The notes under the pieces are model-generated. The model was not told where the DNA came from and did no database searches. It was given only the letters and a program-made list of their open reading frames with translations. 64,000 nucleotides of DNA from Holophagales bacterium (GTDB lineage: Bacteria; Acidobacteriota; Thermoanaerobaculia; Multivoradales; Multivoraceae): contig VXSP01000029.1 of NCBI GenBank assembly GCA_009837885.1, positions 29,983 to 93,982 of the forward strand, given 5' to 3'. Shown here piece after piece: positions 15,996 to 25,092 of the stretch (the stretch's first letter is position 1; every line of letters starts with the position of its first letter). Both the position numbers and the translations under genes were made by a program.

Positions 15996-16988
15996 ATGAC
16001 GCTGGCGGTTGCCGGCTGGCGCCGTTCTTTCTCCATCGGATATCGGGGAGGACTGGTCCTGGTTCTCCTGGGCCTGTGTGTCGCCTTCGGCCTGATCACG
16101 GATCACTTCTGGAGCGCCGTGACGTTTCGCACGCTGGCGAACCAGTTGCCGCCACTGGTCATCGCTTCGGCCGGCCTGACGCTGGTGCTGATCGCCGGCG
16201 GCATCGACCTTTCCGTCGGGTCGGTGCTGGCCCTGGCGGCCGCCGTGTTGGGCGTCCTGACTGTCGATCAGGGCTTGCCTCTGCTGCTCGCGGCGCTGGT
16301 GGCCCTCGCCGTCGGCGGGCTATGCGGCGCGATCAACGGCGCGCTGGTCGCTCGCTGGTCCATCCCGTCGTTCCTGGTCACGCTCGGGATGCTCGAGATC
16401 GCGCGCGGCTCGACCTACCTGGTGACCGCCTCCAGGACGAGCTACCTGGGCGACCGGGTCTCCGCGCTGGGCGCCAACCTGCCGGTCCTGGGATTGTCGG
16501 CGGCCTTCGTTGGTTCGCTCGCGGTCGTCGGAGCGCTGCAGTTCGTGCTCTCGCGCACCGCCTTCGGGCGCTGGGTGTTCGCCGTCGGCGGTAACCGCAC
16601 GGCGCTTCACCGCTGCGGCGTGCGGCCCTCCCGGGTCCAGTTCGCGGTGTTCACGCTCGCCGGGTTGCTTGCTGCCGCCGCCGGGCTGTGCCAGGTCGGC
16701 TACCTGCAGTCCGCCGATCCGAACGCCGCGATCGGGATGGAGCTGTCGGCCATTGCCGCGGTGGTCATCGGCGGCACGTCGCTCCTCGGCGGCCGGGGGT
16801 CGGTGACCGGCACGCTCCTGGGCGTGCTGGTGATCGCGGTGCTCCAGACCGGACTCGCCCAGGCCGGCGCCACCGAGCCCACGAAGCGGATCATCACCGG
16901 CGCGGCGATCCTGCTGGCGGTGGCGACGGATGTCTGGCGCCGCCGACGGAGCGCTGACGCCGGCTCTCGACGCGGTCTTGATCCCTGA
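15996..16988 (+). CDS. sugar-type ABC transporter permease (RbsC-like)
   Basis: 330 residues with about eight to ten membrane segments and the BPD_transp_2 signature: LIAGGIDLSVGSVLALAAAVLG, LVARWSIPSFLVTLGMLEIARGSTYLV, VFAVGGNRTALHRCGV and AIAAVVIGGTSLLGGRGSVTGTLLGVLVIAVLQTGL. It should form the channel for the substrate bound by the lipoprotein at 13965-14912. ATG 15996 is preferred to 15921, which would add 25 non-membrane residues overlapping upstream sequence. A matching RbsA-type ATPase is absent from the window, so it must be shared or encoded elsewhere. Confidence 0.9.
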   Translation: MTLAVAGWRRSFSIGYRGGLVLVLLGLCVAFGLITDHFWSAVTFRTLANQLPPLVIASAGLTLVLIAGGIDLSVGSVLALAAAVLGVLTVDQGLPLLLAALVALAVGGLCGAINGALVARWSIPSFLVTLGMLEIARGSTYLVTASRTSYLGDRVSALGANLPVLGLSAAFVGSLAVVGALQFVLSRTAFGRWVFAVGGNRTALHRCGVRPSRVQFAVFTLAGLLAAAAGLCQVGYLQSADPNAAIGMELSAIAAVVIGGTSLLGGRGSVTGTLLGVLVIAVLQTGLAQAGATEPTKRIITGAAILLAVATDVWRRRRSADAGSRRGLDP

Positions 16989-17055
16989 GGCGGTCGGCGG
17001 CGCTATTCTGGGAGGCGGCTTCGCAAGAACAACCGCACCGAACAAGGAGTCCGAC

Positions 17056-18249
17056 ATGAAGAGTCGATGTGCCGCGAGGATGCTGTTCCCTCTTTCCGCG
17101 GTGCTTTTCGCCGTTTCCGCCGCCGCGCAAGAGCGCGCGATCGAGTTTCCCGACGTCGACGGTTACCGGACCTTCAGCGTCGACCTGCACACCCACTCCG
17201 TCTTCTCCGACGGCATGGTGTGGCCGATCATCCGCATGCAGGAGGCCGAGCGGGACGGCCTCACGCTGATTGCGGTGACCGAGCACCTGGAGTACCAGCC
17301 CTGGCAGAAGGACATCCCGCATCCGGACCGGAACCGGTCCTACGTCGTCGCCAGCGAGTACACCGAGGAGTCGGAGTCGGACGTGATCGTGGTCAACGGC
17401 GCGGAGATCACCCGCAGCATGCCGCCGGGGCACGTCAACGCCGTGTTCATTCAGGACGCGAACGCGCTGCTCGTGAAGAGCAGTGGTGCGGACTACATGA
17501 CCCGGCTCCGGCCCTCCACGTCCGAGGAGCAGGCGGCGAGTGAGCGGGAGGCGAGGAAGGCGATCGAGGTGGCTAACGAGCAGAACGCCTTCGTGTTCTG
17601 GAACCACCCGAACTGGCCGTCGCAGCGGCCCGACGGCGTAGCCAAACTGACCGGCATGCATCGCGACCTCATCGCCGAGGGCTTGCTGCACGGCATCGAG
17701 GTGGCGAACGGGGACTTCTACTCGGCCGAGTCGCTCCAGATCGCGCTCGACAACGACCTGGCGATCCTGGGTGTGTCCGATGTCCACTACCTGATCGACT
17801 GGGACTACCTGCCCAACGACGGCGGCCACCGCACGGCGACCCTGGTGTTCGCGGAAGAGCGGAGCACGGAGTCGATCAAGGAGGCCCTGCGCGCGAACCG
17901 CACCGTTGCCTGGTTTGGCAACTGGCTGATCGGCCGCGAGGACGCGCTGATGCCGCTGCTCGAGGCTTCGCTCCAGTTGACGAAGGTCGAACGCAGCCCC
18001 GGTGACAAGCTGATCGACATCAGGCTCTCCAACATGTCGGATGCAGCCTTCGACCTGCGAGTGGTGAGCGGGCACCGGTTCAACGGTCCCCCGTCGACCA
18101 TGCGGGTCGAGCCGCACAGCGACCTGGATCTGGCGATCAGCGGCGAGTCCCGCCCCAGCTTCGAGATCGCCTTCGAGGTCCTGAACGCGATCTCGGCGCC
18201 GGAGACGCACCCGACGCTGCGGCTGCCGGTCGAGGTGCCGCCCCGGTAG
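17056..18249 (+). CDS. secreted PHP-domain phosphodiesterase (Sb-PDE-like)
   Basis: 397 residues. A signal peptide (FPLSAVLFAVSAAAQ) precedes a PHP metal-binding domain: DLHTHSVFSDG at about 43-53, TEHLEYQ, VVNGAEITRSMPPGHVNAVF, VFWNHPNWP and ILGVSDVHY supply the usual His/Asp/Glu ligands of a multi-metal site. The C-terminal hundred residues form a beta domain (IDIRLSNMSDAAFDLRVV). Related proteins are called Sb-PDE family phosphodiesterases and hydrolyse phosphodiesters or related esters outside the cytoplasm. The start is the ATG after an AAGGAG box at 17044-17049. Confidence 0.85.
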   Translation: MKSRCAARMLFPLSAVLFAVSAAAQERAIEFPDVDGYRTFSVDLHTHSVFSDGMVWPIIRMQEAERDGLTLIAVTEHLEYQPWQKDIPHPDRNRSYVVASEYTEESESDVIVVNGAEITRSMPPGHVNAVFIQDANALLVKSSGADYMTRLRPSTSEEQAASEREARKAIEVANEQNAFVFWNHPNWPSQRPDGVAKLTGMHRDLIAEGLLHGIEVANGDFYSAESLQIALDNDLAILGVSDVHYLIDWDYLPNDGGHRTATLVFAEERSTESIKEALRANRTVAWFGNWLIGREDALMPLLEASLQLTKVERSPGDKLIDIRLSNMSDAAFDLRVVSGHRFNGPPSTMRVEPHSDLDLAISGESRPSFEIAFEVLNAISAPETHPTLRLPVEVPPR

Positions 18250-18258
18250 GAGAGCGTT

Positions 18259-18330
18259 CCACACTGGGTGCGCCGACGTCCTCGTCGGCCTCTGAAACAG
18301 CGCGCGAGACCGCAGGTCTCGCTCCTGGCT
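18259..18330 (+). repeat. family A element with GCGAGAC hairpin
   Basis: It starts with CCACACTGGGTGCGCC and has the stem GCCGACG-tcct-CGTCGGC; other copies have GCCGGCG/CGCCGGC, so both sides of the pair have changed. A second hairpin, GCGAGACC-gca-GGTCTCGC, follows. It separates the PHP gene from the convergent SUMF1-fold gene. Confidence 0.8.
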
Positions 18331-18333
18331 GGC

Positions 18334-19491
18334 TCAATCCCGTTCGCCGCGGCGCTGGCGCTCGACGATCCGGCGCACCGAGTCCACGTCGGGCGCCCAG
18401 TACCGTTCCTGCTCCTCGATCGGCGGCTCGACCAGCGGCCGGACGACCCGGAAGCCCAGGAACCGGGCGTTCGTGTGGTACCAGACGCTCTGCGGGATCT
18501 GGGGGTCCATCCGTTTCCAGGTGAGTTCGGAGCCACGGCGGGCGGCGCAGCGAAGCGCGGACGGTTCGTCCTGCCAGGAGCCGCCGCGGACGCTGCGTGG
18601 ATACTCATTGTCCGGCCACACGATCGGGTCGGCGAGCGGAGCGCCGCCGTCGAACTCCGCGTAGACGGCGTAGGCGTCGAGGGTCCACTCCGCGATGTTG
18701 CCGTGCAGGTCGAAGATTCCCCACGCGTTCGGCTCGAGTCGGGCGACCTCGTGGTAGCGGCGGCCGCTGTTGCCGGCATGCCAGGCGAAGCGGTCGATCT
18801 GGGTCGCGTCGTCGCCGAACGACCACGCGGTTCCGGTGCCGGCCCGGCAGGCGTACTCCCACTCGGCCTCGGTCGGCAGGCGGTAGAAGCGGCCGGTTTT
18901 CATCGACAGCCACTTCGTGAAGTGCCGGGCCGCGAACTGGGTCATCGAGATCGCCGGAAAGCCCTCGACTCCCATGCCGAAGTCCATCGGCCGGTAAGGT
19001 GGCGTCGGCCGGCTTACCGCGTCGGCCCAGGCCGCGGCGGGTGCTTCGCCGCCGCGGTCCGTGTCGAACATGAACACGCGGTACAGGTCCCAGGTCGTCT
19101 CGTGGGTCGCCATCCAGAACGGGCCTACGCGGACTCGACTCTGGGGAGACTCCAGTTCGCTCCGCCCGGGCTCGGTCTCCGGACTGCCCATCAGGAACTC
19201 GCCGCCCGGAACGGGCGCCATGTCGAGGTGGAACTCGCCACCTTCGGCACTGACGCGGACGATTCGCTCACGGTAGGGCTGCATGTCGGCTTCGGTGGCC
19301 GCGACGGCGGCCGGAACGTCGACTGATGGCGGCCGCCCCAACGGCATGTCCGGGTACCGCCCGGTGCCCGGTTCCTGGACCACAGCGACGAGCAGGGCCG
19401 GCAGCGCGGCAAGCGCGGCTGAGACGCGGAGCCGGACCGGATGCCGGCCGTCAGGCCGGCGCACCGACAGTCGCCTGCTCCTCCGGTGCAA
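18334..19491 (-). CDS. secreted SUMF1/FGE-fold protein (catalytic Cys pair absent)
   Basis: 385 residues if started at the TTG at 19491, or 376 from the GTG at 19464, which has GGAGGAG upstream. After a signal peptide, the formylglycine-generating-enzyme sulfatase fold is clear: VPGGEFLMGSPETEPGRSE, RVGPFWMATHETTWDLYRVF, FYRLPTEAEWEYACRAGTGTAWSFGDD, NAWGIFDLHGNIAEWTLDAY and SVRGGSWQDEPSALRCAAR. The two cysteines that true FGE uses after the GGS segment are not present, so oxidation of sulfatase cysteines is unlikely. Such paralogues are mostly binding or cofactor proteins. The candidate GTG lies inside a family A repeat, and the gene follows the enoyl-CoA hydratase by a few bases. Confidence 0.82.
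   Translation of the reverse strand: MHRRSRRLSVRRPDGRHPVRLRVSAALAALPALLVAVVQEPGTGRYPDMPLGRPPSVDVPAAVAATEADMQPYRERIVRVSAEGGEFHLDMAPVPGGEFLMGSPETEPGRSELESPQSRVRVGPFWMATHETTWDLYRVFMFDTDRGGEAPAAAWADAVSRPTPPYRPMDFGMGVEGFPAISMTQFAARHFTKWLSMKTGRFYRLPTEAEWEYACRAGTGTAWSFGDDATQIDRFAWHAGNSGRRYHEVARLEPNAWGIFDLHGNIAEWTLDAYAVYAEFDGGAPLADPIVWPDNEYPRSVRGGSWQDEPSALRCAARRGSELTWKRMDPQIPQSVWYHTNARFLGFRVVRPLVEPPIEEQERYWAPDVDSVRRIVERQRRGERD
19433..19468 (-). repeat. family A element over the start of a gene
   Basis: On the minus strand this reads CGGTGCGCCGGCC-tga-CGGCCGGCATCCGG, the GTGCGCCGGC...GCCGGCATCCGG core of family A. It encodes the n-region of the signal peptide of the SUMF1-fold protein, and its GTG (19462-19464) is the most likely start codon. 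Confidence 0.65.
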
Positions 19492-19495
19492 GCTC

Positions 19496-20287
19496 CTACC
19501 GGCCGCGGAAGTTTGCCCGGCGCTTCTCGAAGAAGGCGGCGATGCCTTCGGCGGCGTCCTCGGTGCGGGCGGCGTCGGCGATCGCCTGGGACTCGAACTC
19601 CATCTGGGATTCGAGGTCCTCCGAGAAGGAGCGCATCACGAGCTCCTTGGCGGCCCCGAACGCCCAGGTCGGCCCGGCGGCCAGTTGGTTCGCGAGCTTC
19701 TCCGCGCGCTCGTCCAGTTCATCGGCCGGGACGACTTCGTTGACGATTCCCCATTCCTGGGCCTCGGCGGCCGACAGCGTGCGGTTCGTGAGGATCAGTT
19801 CCAGCGCCCGGTGGCGGCCGAGCAGCCGTGGCAGAAAGTAGGTGGAGCTTCCGTCCGGCGTCAGGCCGGCCCGCGTATAGGCCATCGTGAACACGGCCTC
19901 CTCGGAGGCGACGACCAGATCGGCCGCGCAGGCGACCGAGAACCCGGCGCCGGCTGCCGGCCCCTGGATCGCGGCGACGACTGGCGCACTGCCGCGAGTC
20001 AAACGCGTGATCGCGGCATGGAGGTAGACCGTCATCTCCTTGAGGCCGCGAGGCAGGGCTTCACCCGCCTGGGCGAAGGAAGCCAGGTCGCCGCCGGCGC
20101 AGAACATGCGTCCCTCGCTGCGCAGCAGAACCGCTCGCACCTCCGGATTCTCGTCGCACTCGATGCCGACCTCGAGCAGCTCCTTCGTCATCTGCAGGTT
20201 CATCGCGTTCGCCGCATCGGGCCGGTTCAGCGTGATCCGGGCGACGTTGTCGGCCAGTTCGAATCGGAGCGTCTCGAGGTCGTTCAT
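19496..20287 (-). CDS. enoyl-CoA hydratase/isomerase (PaaG-like)
   Basis: 263 residues of the crotonase fold: ARITLNRPDAANAMN, MFCAGGDLASFAQ, the oxyanion-hole segment AIQGPAAGAGFSVACAADLVVAS, then AVFTMAYTRAGLTPDGSSTYFLPRLLGRHRALELILT and AQEWGIVNEVV. The acid at the TPDGS position is Asp with no first catalytic Glu, the pattern of PaaG-type isomerases and related members rather than classical hydratases. It could act in aromatic or unsaturated acyl-CoA degradation. The TAG stop overlaps a family B arm, and the SUMF1-fold gene follows at once. Confidence 0.88.
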   Translation of the reverse strand: MNDLETLRFELADNVARITLNRPDAANAMNLQMTKELLEVGIECDENPEVRAVLLRSEGRMFCAGGDLASFAQAGEALPRGLKEMTVYLHAAITRLTRGSAPVVAAIQGPAAGAGFSVACAADLVVASEEAVFTMAYTRAGLTPDGSSTYFLPRLLGRHRALELILTNRTLSAAEAQEWGIVNEVVPADELDERAEKLANQLAAGPTWAFGAAKELVMRSFSEDLESQMEFESQAIADAARTEDAAEGIAAFFEKRRANFRGR

Positions 20288-20437
20288 GGCGGCCGATGGT
20301 AACGAAGCTCTTCGCTACACTTCTGGTTTCGGTACATTGGTTGCCAAACCGCACCTGATCTCTGTGGTTGGCCGGTGGTGGTGTGCTTCCCGCGTTCAGC
20401 GGCGCGCGGCGCATCCACTGGTGCGAAGGGGAAACTG
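20288..20437. other. divergent intergenic region
   Basis: 150 bases between two divergently read genes, so it should hold promoters for both. It is less GC-rich than its surroundings around 20300-20360. I cannot point to a convincing -35/-10 pair. A GAAGGGGAAAC ribosome-binding site for the SwmB gene is at its right end. Confidence 0.4.
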
Positions 20438-23400
20438 ATGAACGCTAGTCGAAGCCAGCCGGGCGTTCGCGTTCCGGCGTTGCTCGTTCTTGCGACTGCT
20501 CTTTGTCCGTCGTCCGTAGGCGCTCAGGCTGGAGTCTCGCCGCAGGATGCCGTTTCCGTTGCGTCAGCAGCGAGTGTCGCTGGGATCTCCGTGAGGTCCA
20601 GCGCGGGGTCCGACCAGACCTACGCCGGAGGCGACGAGATCGAGTTCACTGTGACCTTCAACGAGAAGGTCACAGTCGACACGGAAGATGGGGTTCCTTC
20701 GATCGACATCACGGTCGGAGTCGCGAAGCAGACAGCTCAGTACGACCGAGGCTCGGGTACGACCGAACTCGTGTTCAGCCACATTGTCGTAATGGGCTCG
20801 CCGTCGGACATCGCGGCGTTCCAGCTCGGCAACACGACGAGACCTGGGAGGTACGGCGGCGACGACACGGACGGCGTCAGCGTCGAGGCGGGGAAGATCA
20901 GACTGAACGGGGGCCTGATGACGAGCTCATCGGGCGATCGCGTGGATCTGGATCACCCGGCTTTGGGGACGCAGTCGAGTCACAAGGTCGACGGCACCCG
21001 TCCCATGCTCGATAGCCGGCCGGTCGCGAACGGCGACACGCTGGAGCTGGTGTACTCGGAAACTCTGGACGGGAACGCCGAACCGCCCACGAGCGCGTTC
21101 ACCGTCTGGGTGAACCGCGCCACACGGAACGTGACAGACGTTTCCCTTAGCGGTAGCACGGTGACCCTCACTCTGGGTTCGGCCCTGAGCGCGGGAGACT
21201 CGGCTTCCGTCAAGTACTACTTCGACACGACCTACCTGCAGGACCTGCAGGGCAACCTCGCCTACCCCGTCGTTCCCACGTCGGTCCTCAACGCGACTCC
21301 CGAGACGTCGGTCGCGGATCCCGGAGGGCCCGACATCTCTTCGCTGGCAATCGGCTCCGATCCCGGGTCGGACGGAGTGTATGCCGGTACCGACACGATC
21401 GAGGTGACCGCGACCTTCAGCGACAACGTGACGGTGGACGCGACGAACGGCACGCCAGCGCTCCAGCTGATGGTGGGGAAGGCGATCAGGACGGCGACCT
21501 ACACAGGTGGATCCGGGACATCGACACTGACGTTCGGCTACACCGTGGCTCAGGGCTACCCGCCGCGCGTGGCGAACTACGACAACTTCCATACGGACCA
21601 CACGACCGCCGGAGGCGATGAGGACACCGACGGCCTGAGCATCGCGGCTGGCCGGATCTCCCTCAACGGAGCGACGATCCGAAACGCGACGGACCTGGAC
21701 GCGGACCTGGAACACGACGGCCTTGCGGTGCAACCGGGCCACAAGGTGGATGGGGTGTTTCCCACGGCCGACGGGCGGCCTGAAGTCGATGGGACGACGC
21801 TCAAGTACTCGTACGTCGAGACGCTGGACATGTCGTCGGCTCCGACTGCGGCCCCCTACGAAGTCGTCGGTGACGGCTCCGCTTCGTGGGCCGTTTCCGA
21901 CGCTCCGCTGAGTGGCAGCACGATTACCCTGACTCTCGGGTCGGCTCTGGAGCACGACGATCGGGCGTGGCTCCGCTATCAGCCTGGCTCTTCGCCCATT
22001 CGGGATCTCGTGGGCAATCCGGCGAAGCGGTTGTACAACGTGTTCGTGGAGAACTTGATGCCGGTACCGCCGCCACCGGCCATCGATCCGCTTGCGGCGA
22101 GCGTCGACTCGATCACCATCGGCTCGGACCCGGGCACGGACCAGACCTACGCCGGCGGCGAGGCGATCGACGTCGTCCTGAACTACGACAAGAGCGTCAC
22201 CGTTGACACGACGAATGGCACACCTTCGATCGAGATCGAGGTCGGCCGCTCCAGGAAGACGGCCTCCTACGTGTCCGGTTCGGGCAGCAGTGCGCTGACG
22301 TTTCGCTACACGGTGGTCACGGGCCTGCCCCGGAACTTCATCGGCATCCTCCGGTTACTGGGGTATCAGACGCCTCCTGCGGGGGACGAGGATGACGACG
22401 GGATCCGGGTCCCGGCCGGGAACGTCGCGCTGAAGGGCAGTGTCATCGAGGATGACGAGAACAGAGCGGCGAACGTACCGCATCCGAAACTCCCTACCCA
22501 GGCTGGACACCGGGTGGATGGTGTTCAGCCCTACGTGGAATCGGACGACGACGGCTCTGCGGACGGCGACTCCATCCGGGTCACCTACAGCGAGTCGCTG
22601 GATGCCGGGGAGGTCAACCCCGCCGGCTTCAAGGTCGTGGTCGACGGCGTGGAGCGGACCGTGTCCGAGGCGACGGTTCAAGGAGCCAAGGTGATCTTGA
22701 CGCTCGACTCACCCGTAACGGAGGACGACGAGGTCATGCTGGGCTACAACCCCGGCATCGTTCCCGTCCGGGATCCGGCGGGCAACGCGGCGTACGACCA
22801 GAGCGTCGAAGTGCAGTCCACTGATGACGACGATGTGGGCGGCAACACCGGCGGCGGCGGAGGAGGAAGTGGCGGCGGTGGCGGCGGAACGGAAAACGAG
22901 GACGATGACGACGGCGAGGGCGGCGGCGGCGGAGGAAGTGGCGGCGGAGGTAGTGGCGGCGGTAGTGGCGGCTTAGCCCCACGGGCGGCGTTCACCCAGG
23001 ATGCGGAGTGCGGTGCCGACGGTCTCTGTCGGGCGAAGACGGAAACCCCGGTGACGTTCACCGACACCAGCACCGGGAACGCCGCCCAGCGCAACTGGGA
23101 TTTCGGCGACGGGAACACGGCGGGCAGCCAGAAGACGGATCACGCCTGGATGGAGCCGGGCTTCTACAAGGTGACCCTGAACGTGCGCAGCGGCTCGATG
23201 GAGTCGATGGAAACCCGCATGTTCCTGGTCGAGCCGGTCAACCCGGCAGGTACGTGCGAAGTGGACGGAGAGACGCTGTGCCTTCAGGATGCGCGGTACT
23301 CGCTGGAAGCAGAGTGGTGGAACCCCGAAGGCGATGGCGGTGCGGCGAAGGTGGTCCACGCCGGGACGAACGATTCGGCCCTGCTCCGGTTCTTCAACCG

Positions 23401-23632
23401 GGACAACTGGGAAGTGCTCATCAAGGTGCTGGACGGATGTGCGGTCAACGGTCACATGTGGGTGTTCGGGGCCTCGACGACCAACCTCGGATACTCGATC
23501 CGGGTCACGGACACGGTGACCGGCGAGGTCAAGGAGTACCGGAACGAAGCTGGCCTGCCGGCGCCCGCGATTGCGGATGTGACCGCGTTCGCCGACGGTT
23601 GCACTGGTGGAGCGAATCCGGCAAACCAGTAG
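20438..23632 (+). CDS. large secreted SwmB-repeat/PKD surface protein with C-terminal KVLDGC domain
   Basis: 1064 residues. After a signal peptide (to about residue 31) come three units of roughly 250 residues. Each has a segment with TYAGGDEIEFTVTFNEKVTVDT-like sequence, with HKVDG at its end, followed by a SwmB-type segment (ETLD, GSTVTLTLGSAL). Unit starts are near residues 45, 295 and 552. A Gly/Ser and Asp/Glu-rich linker covers about 800-845. A PKD domain follows (AAFTQD ... FTDTSTGN ... WDFGDGNTAGS ... YKVTLNVRSG, about 846-932). The last ~125 residues form a domain shared with three other exported proteins in the window (FFNRDNWEVLIKVLDGC). It is probably a surface adhesin or structural protein. 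ATG 20438 has a good ribosome-binding site; an upstream in-frame ATG at 20375 does not start a signal peptide. Confidence 0.85.
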   Translation: MNASRSQPGVRVPALLVLATALCPSSVGAQAGVSPQDAVSVASAASVAGISVRSSAGSDQTYAGGDEIEFTVTFNEKVTVDTEDGVPSIDITVGVAKQTAQYDRGSGTTELVFSHIVVMGSPSDIAAFQLGNTTRPGRYGGDDTDGVSVEAGKIRLNGGLMTSSSGDRVDLDHPALGTQSSHKVDGTRPMLDSRPVANGDTLELVYSETLDGNAEPPTSAFTVWVNRATRNVTDVSLSGSTVTLTLGSALSAGDSASVKYYFDTTYLQDLQGNLAYPVVPTSVLNATPETSVADPGGPDISSLAIGSDPGSDGVYAGTDTIEVTATFSDNVTVDATNGTPALQLMVGKAIRTATYTGGSGTSTLTFGYTVAQGYPPRVANYDNFHTDHTTAGGDEDTDGLSIAAGRISLNGATIRNATDLDADLEHDGLAVQPGHKVDGVFPTADGRPEVDGTTLKYSYVETLDMSSAPTAAPYEVVGDGSASWAVSDAPLSGSTITLTLGSALEHDDRAWLRYQPGSSPIRDLVGNPAKRLYNVFVENLMPVPPPPAIDPLAASVDSITIGSDPGTDQTYAGGEAIDVVLNYDKSVTVDTTNGTPSIEIEVGRSRKTASYVSGSGSSALTFRYTVVTGLPRNFIGILRLLGYQTPPAGDEDDDGIRVPAGNVALKGSVIEDDENRAANVPHPKLPTQAGHRVDGVQPYVESDDDGSADGDSIRVTYSESLDAGEVNPAGFKVVVDGVERTVSEATVQGAKVILTLDSPVTEDDEVMLGYNPGIVPVRDPAGNAAYDQSVEVQSTDDDDVGGNTGGGGGGSGGGGGGTENEDDDDGEGGGGGGSGGGGSGGGSGGLAPRAAFTQDAECGADGLCRAKTETPVTFTDTSTGNAAQRNWDFGDGNTAGSQKTDHAWMEPGFYKVTLNVRSGSMESMETRMFLVEPVNPAGTCEVDGETLCLQDARYSLEAEWWNPEGDGGAAKVVHAGTNDSALLRFFNRDNWEVLIKVLDGCAVNGHMWVFGASTTNLGYSIRVTDTVTGEVKEYRNEAGLPAPAIADVTAFADGCTGGANPANQ
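22840..22975 (+). repeat. Gly/Ser-coding simple-sequence tract
   Basis: Near-tandem ggcggcggaggaagt units encode poly-Gly/Ser interrupted by an acidic TENEDDDDGEG stretch. It forms a flexible linker between the SwmB units and the PKD domain, and as DNA it is a slippage-prone low-complexity tract. Confidence 0.75.
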
Positions 23633-23727
23633 CCTCGTCAACTCGCCGGCCATCGGCTAGAGTCGTCGGGTTCAAGGTCAAGCAACGGATCGACGAAGAC
23701 GGCACCTTCGCGGTGCGGGGAGACAGC

Positions 23728-25059
23728 ATGGACGGAACCTCCAGGCGCAGTTTCATCACCGGAGCTTCGGCGGCCCTGCTTGCGGGCGGAGTCGGGGGCG
23801 GTGCGGCCACGGCGGCCAACACGGCATCTGACGTGGGCCGCGCCCGCGGCGACGCGACGCTGCGGATCGGCCTGATCGGCTGCGGCGGACGCGGCACGGG
23901 CGCCGCGGCGCAGGCCATGTCGACCGAAGGACCGGTCGAGCTGGTGGCGATGGCCGACGCGTTCGAGGATCGGCTGGACAACTGCTACGCGCAGCTCGCC
24001 GAGCTGGGCGAGAACGGGTCGTTCGAGAACGGCAAGAGGCTGCAGGTGCCGGCGGAGAACCGGTACGTCGGTTTCGATGCCTACCGCAAGGTGATCGACT
24101 CCGGCGTCGACGTCGTCGTCCACGCGACGCCGCCGGGCTTCCGGCCGGAACACTTCGAGTACGCGGTCGAGCAGGGCAAGCACGTGTTCATGGAGAAGCC
24201 GGTGGCCGTCGACGCGCCGGGCGTGCGGCGGGTGCTCAAGGCGGCCAAGGCGGCGAAGGAGAAGAACCTGAAGGTCGGCGTCGGACTGCAGCGGCACCAC
24301 AGCGCGATGTACAACGAGACGATCGACCGCATCCACGACGGCGCGATCGGCGACGTCGTCGCACTTCGCGTCTACTGGAACGGCTCCGGCGTCTGGGTGC
24401 GGGCGCGCAAGCCGGGTCAGACCGAGATGGAGTACCAGATGCGCAACTGGTACTACTTCAACTGGCTCTGTGGCGACCACATCGTCGAGCAGCACATCCA
24501 CAACATCGACGTCGGCAACTGGGTCAAGGGCGGGCATCCGGTCGAGGCCCAGGGCCAGGGCGGCCGCCAGTGGCGGAACGGCCCCGACCATGGCGAGATC
24601 TTCGACCATCACTTCGTCGAGTACACCTACGACGACGGCGCGGTCATGCTGAGCCAGTGCCGGCACATCCAGAACTGCTGGGACCAGGTCGCCGAGTTCG
24701 CGCACGGCAGCAAGGGCCGGGCGAGCCTCGCCTCCGGCCTGATCGAGGCGCCGGGCGGCTGGAACCACCGCGAGCCGGAGGACGAGAAGAGCCCGTACCA
24801 GGTCGAGCACGACCGCCTGTTCGAGGCGATTCGCGAAGACAAGCCCTTCAACGAGGCGAAGAACGGAGCGATCGCCACGATGACGGCCGTGATGGGCCGG
24901 ATGGCGACCTACTCCGGCAAGAAGATCACCTGGAAGGAAGCGCTCAAGTCCGACGCGTCGCTCGAGCCCGCGACCTACGCCTGGGACGCCGACCCGCCGA
25001 CCGTGCCGGACGAGAAGGGCCGGTACGCGGTGGCGGTGCCGGGAGTGACGAAGGCGTAG
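23728..25059 (+). CDS. Tat-exported Gfo/Idh/MocA family oxidoreductase
   Basis: 443 residues. The N terminus has a twin-arginine signal (MDGTSRRSFITGASAALLAGG). The Rossmann motif is RIGLIGCGGRGTGAAAQA, followed by VAMADAFEDRLD. The EKP motif is in HVFMEKPVAVDAPGV, and the substrate domain contains VGVGLQRHHSAMYNETIDRIHDGAIG and WLCGDHIVEQHIHNIDVGNW. It resembles the secreted oxidoreductases common in Planctomycetes and Acidobacteria, presumed to act on sugar acids or glycosides. ATG 23728 follows GGGGAGACAGC. It is only 40-50 per cent like the first Tat oxidoreductase by eye, so this is not a recent duplicate. Confidence 0.9.
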   Translation: MDGTSRRSFITGASAALLAGGVGGGAATAANTASDVGRARGDATLRIGLIGCGGRGTGAAAQAMSTEGPVELVAMADAFEDRLDNCYAQLAELGENGSFENGKRLQVPAENRYVGFDAYRKVIDSGVDVVVHATPPGFRPEHFEYAVEQGKHVFMEKPVAVDAPGVRRVLKAAKAAKEKNLKVGVGLQRHHSAMYNETIDRIHDGAIGDVVALRVYWNGSGVWVRARKPGQTEMEYQMRNWYYFNWLCGDHIVEQHIHNIDVGNWVKGGHPVEAQGQGGRQWRNGPDHGEIFDHHFVEYTYDDGAVMLSQCRHIQNCWDQVAEFAHGSKGRASLASGLIEAPGGWNHREPEDEKSPYQVEHDRLFEAIREDKPFNEAKNGAIATMTAVMGRMATYSGKKITWKEALKSDASLEPATYAWDADPPTVPDEKGRYAVAVPGVTKA

Positions 25060-25092
25060 CGGGCGGCGCGCAGCCCGGAACCCCTTGTCGCC

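Noticed and set aside
18334..19491. True formylglycine-generating enzyme
   Set aside because: The fold matches, but the active-site Cys pair is missing after GGSW.
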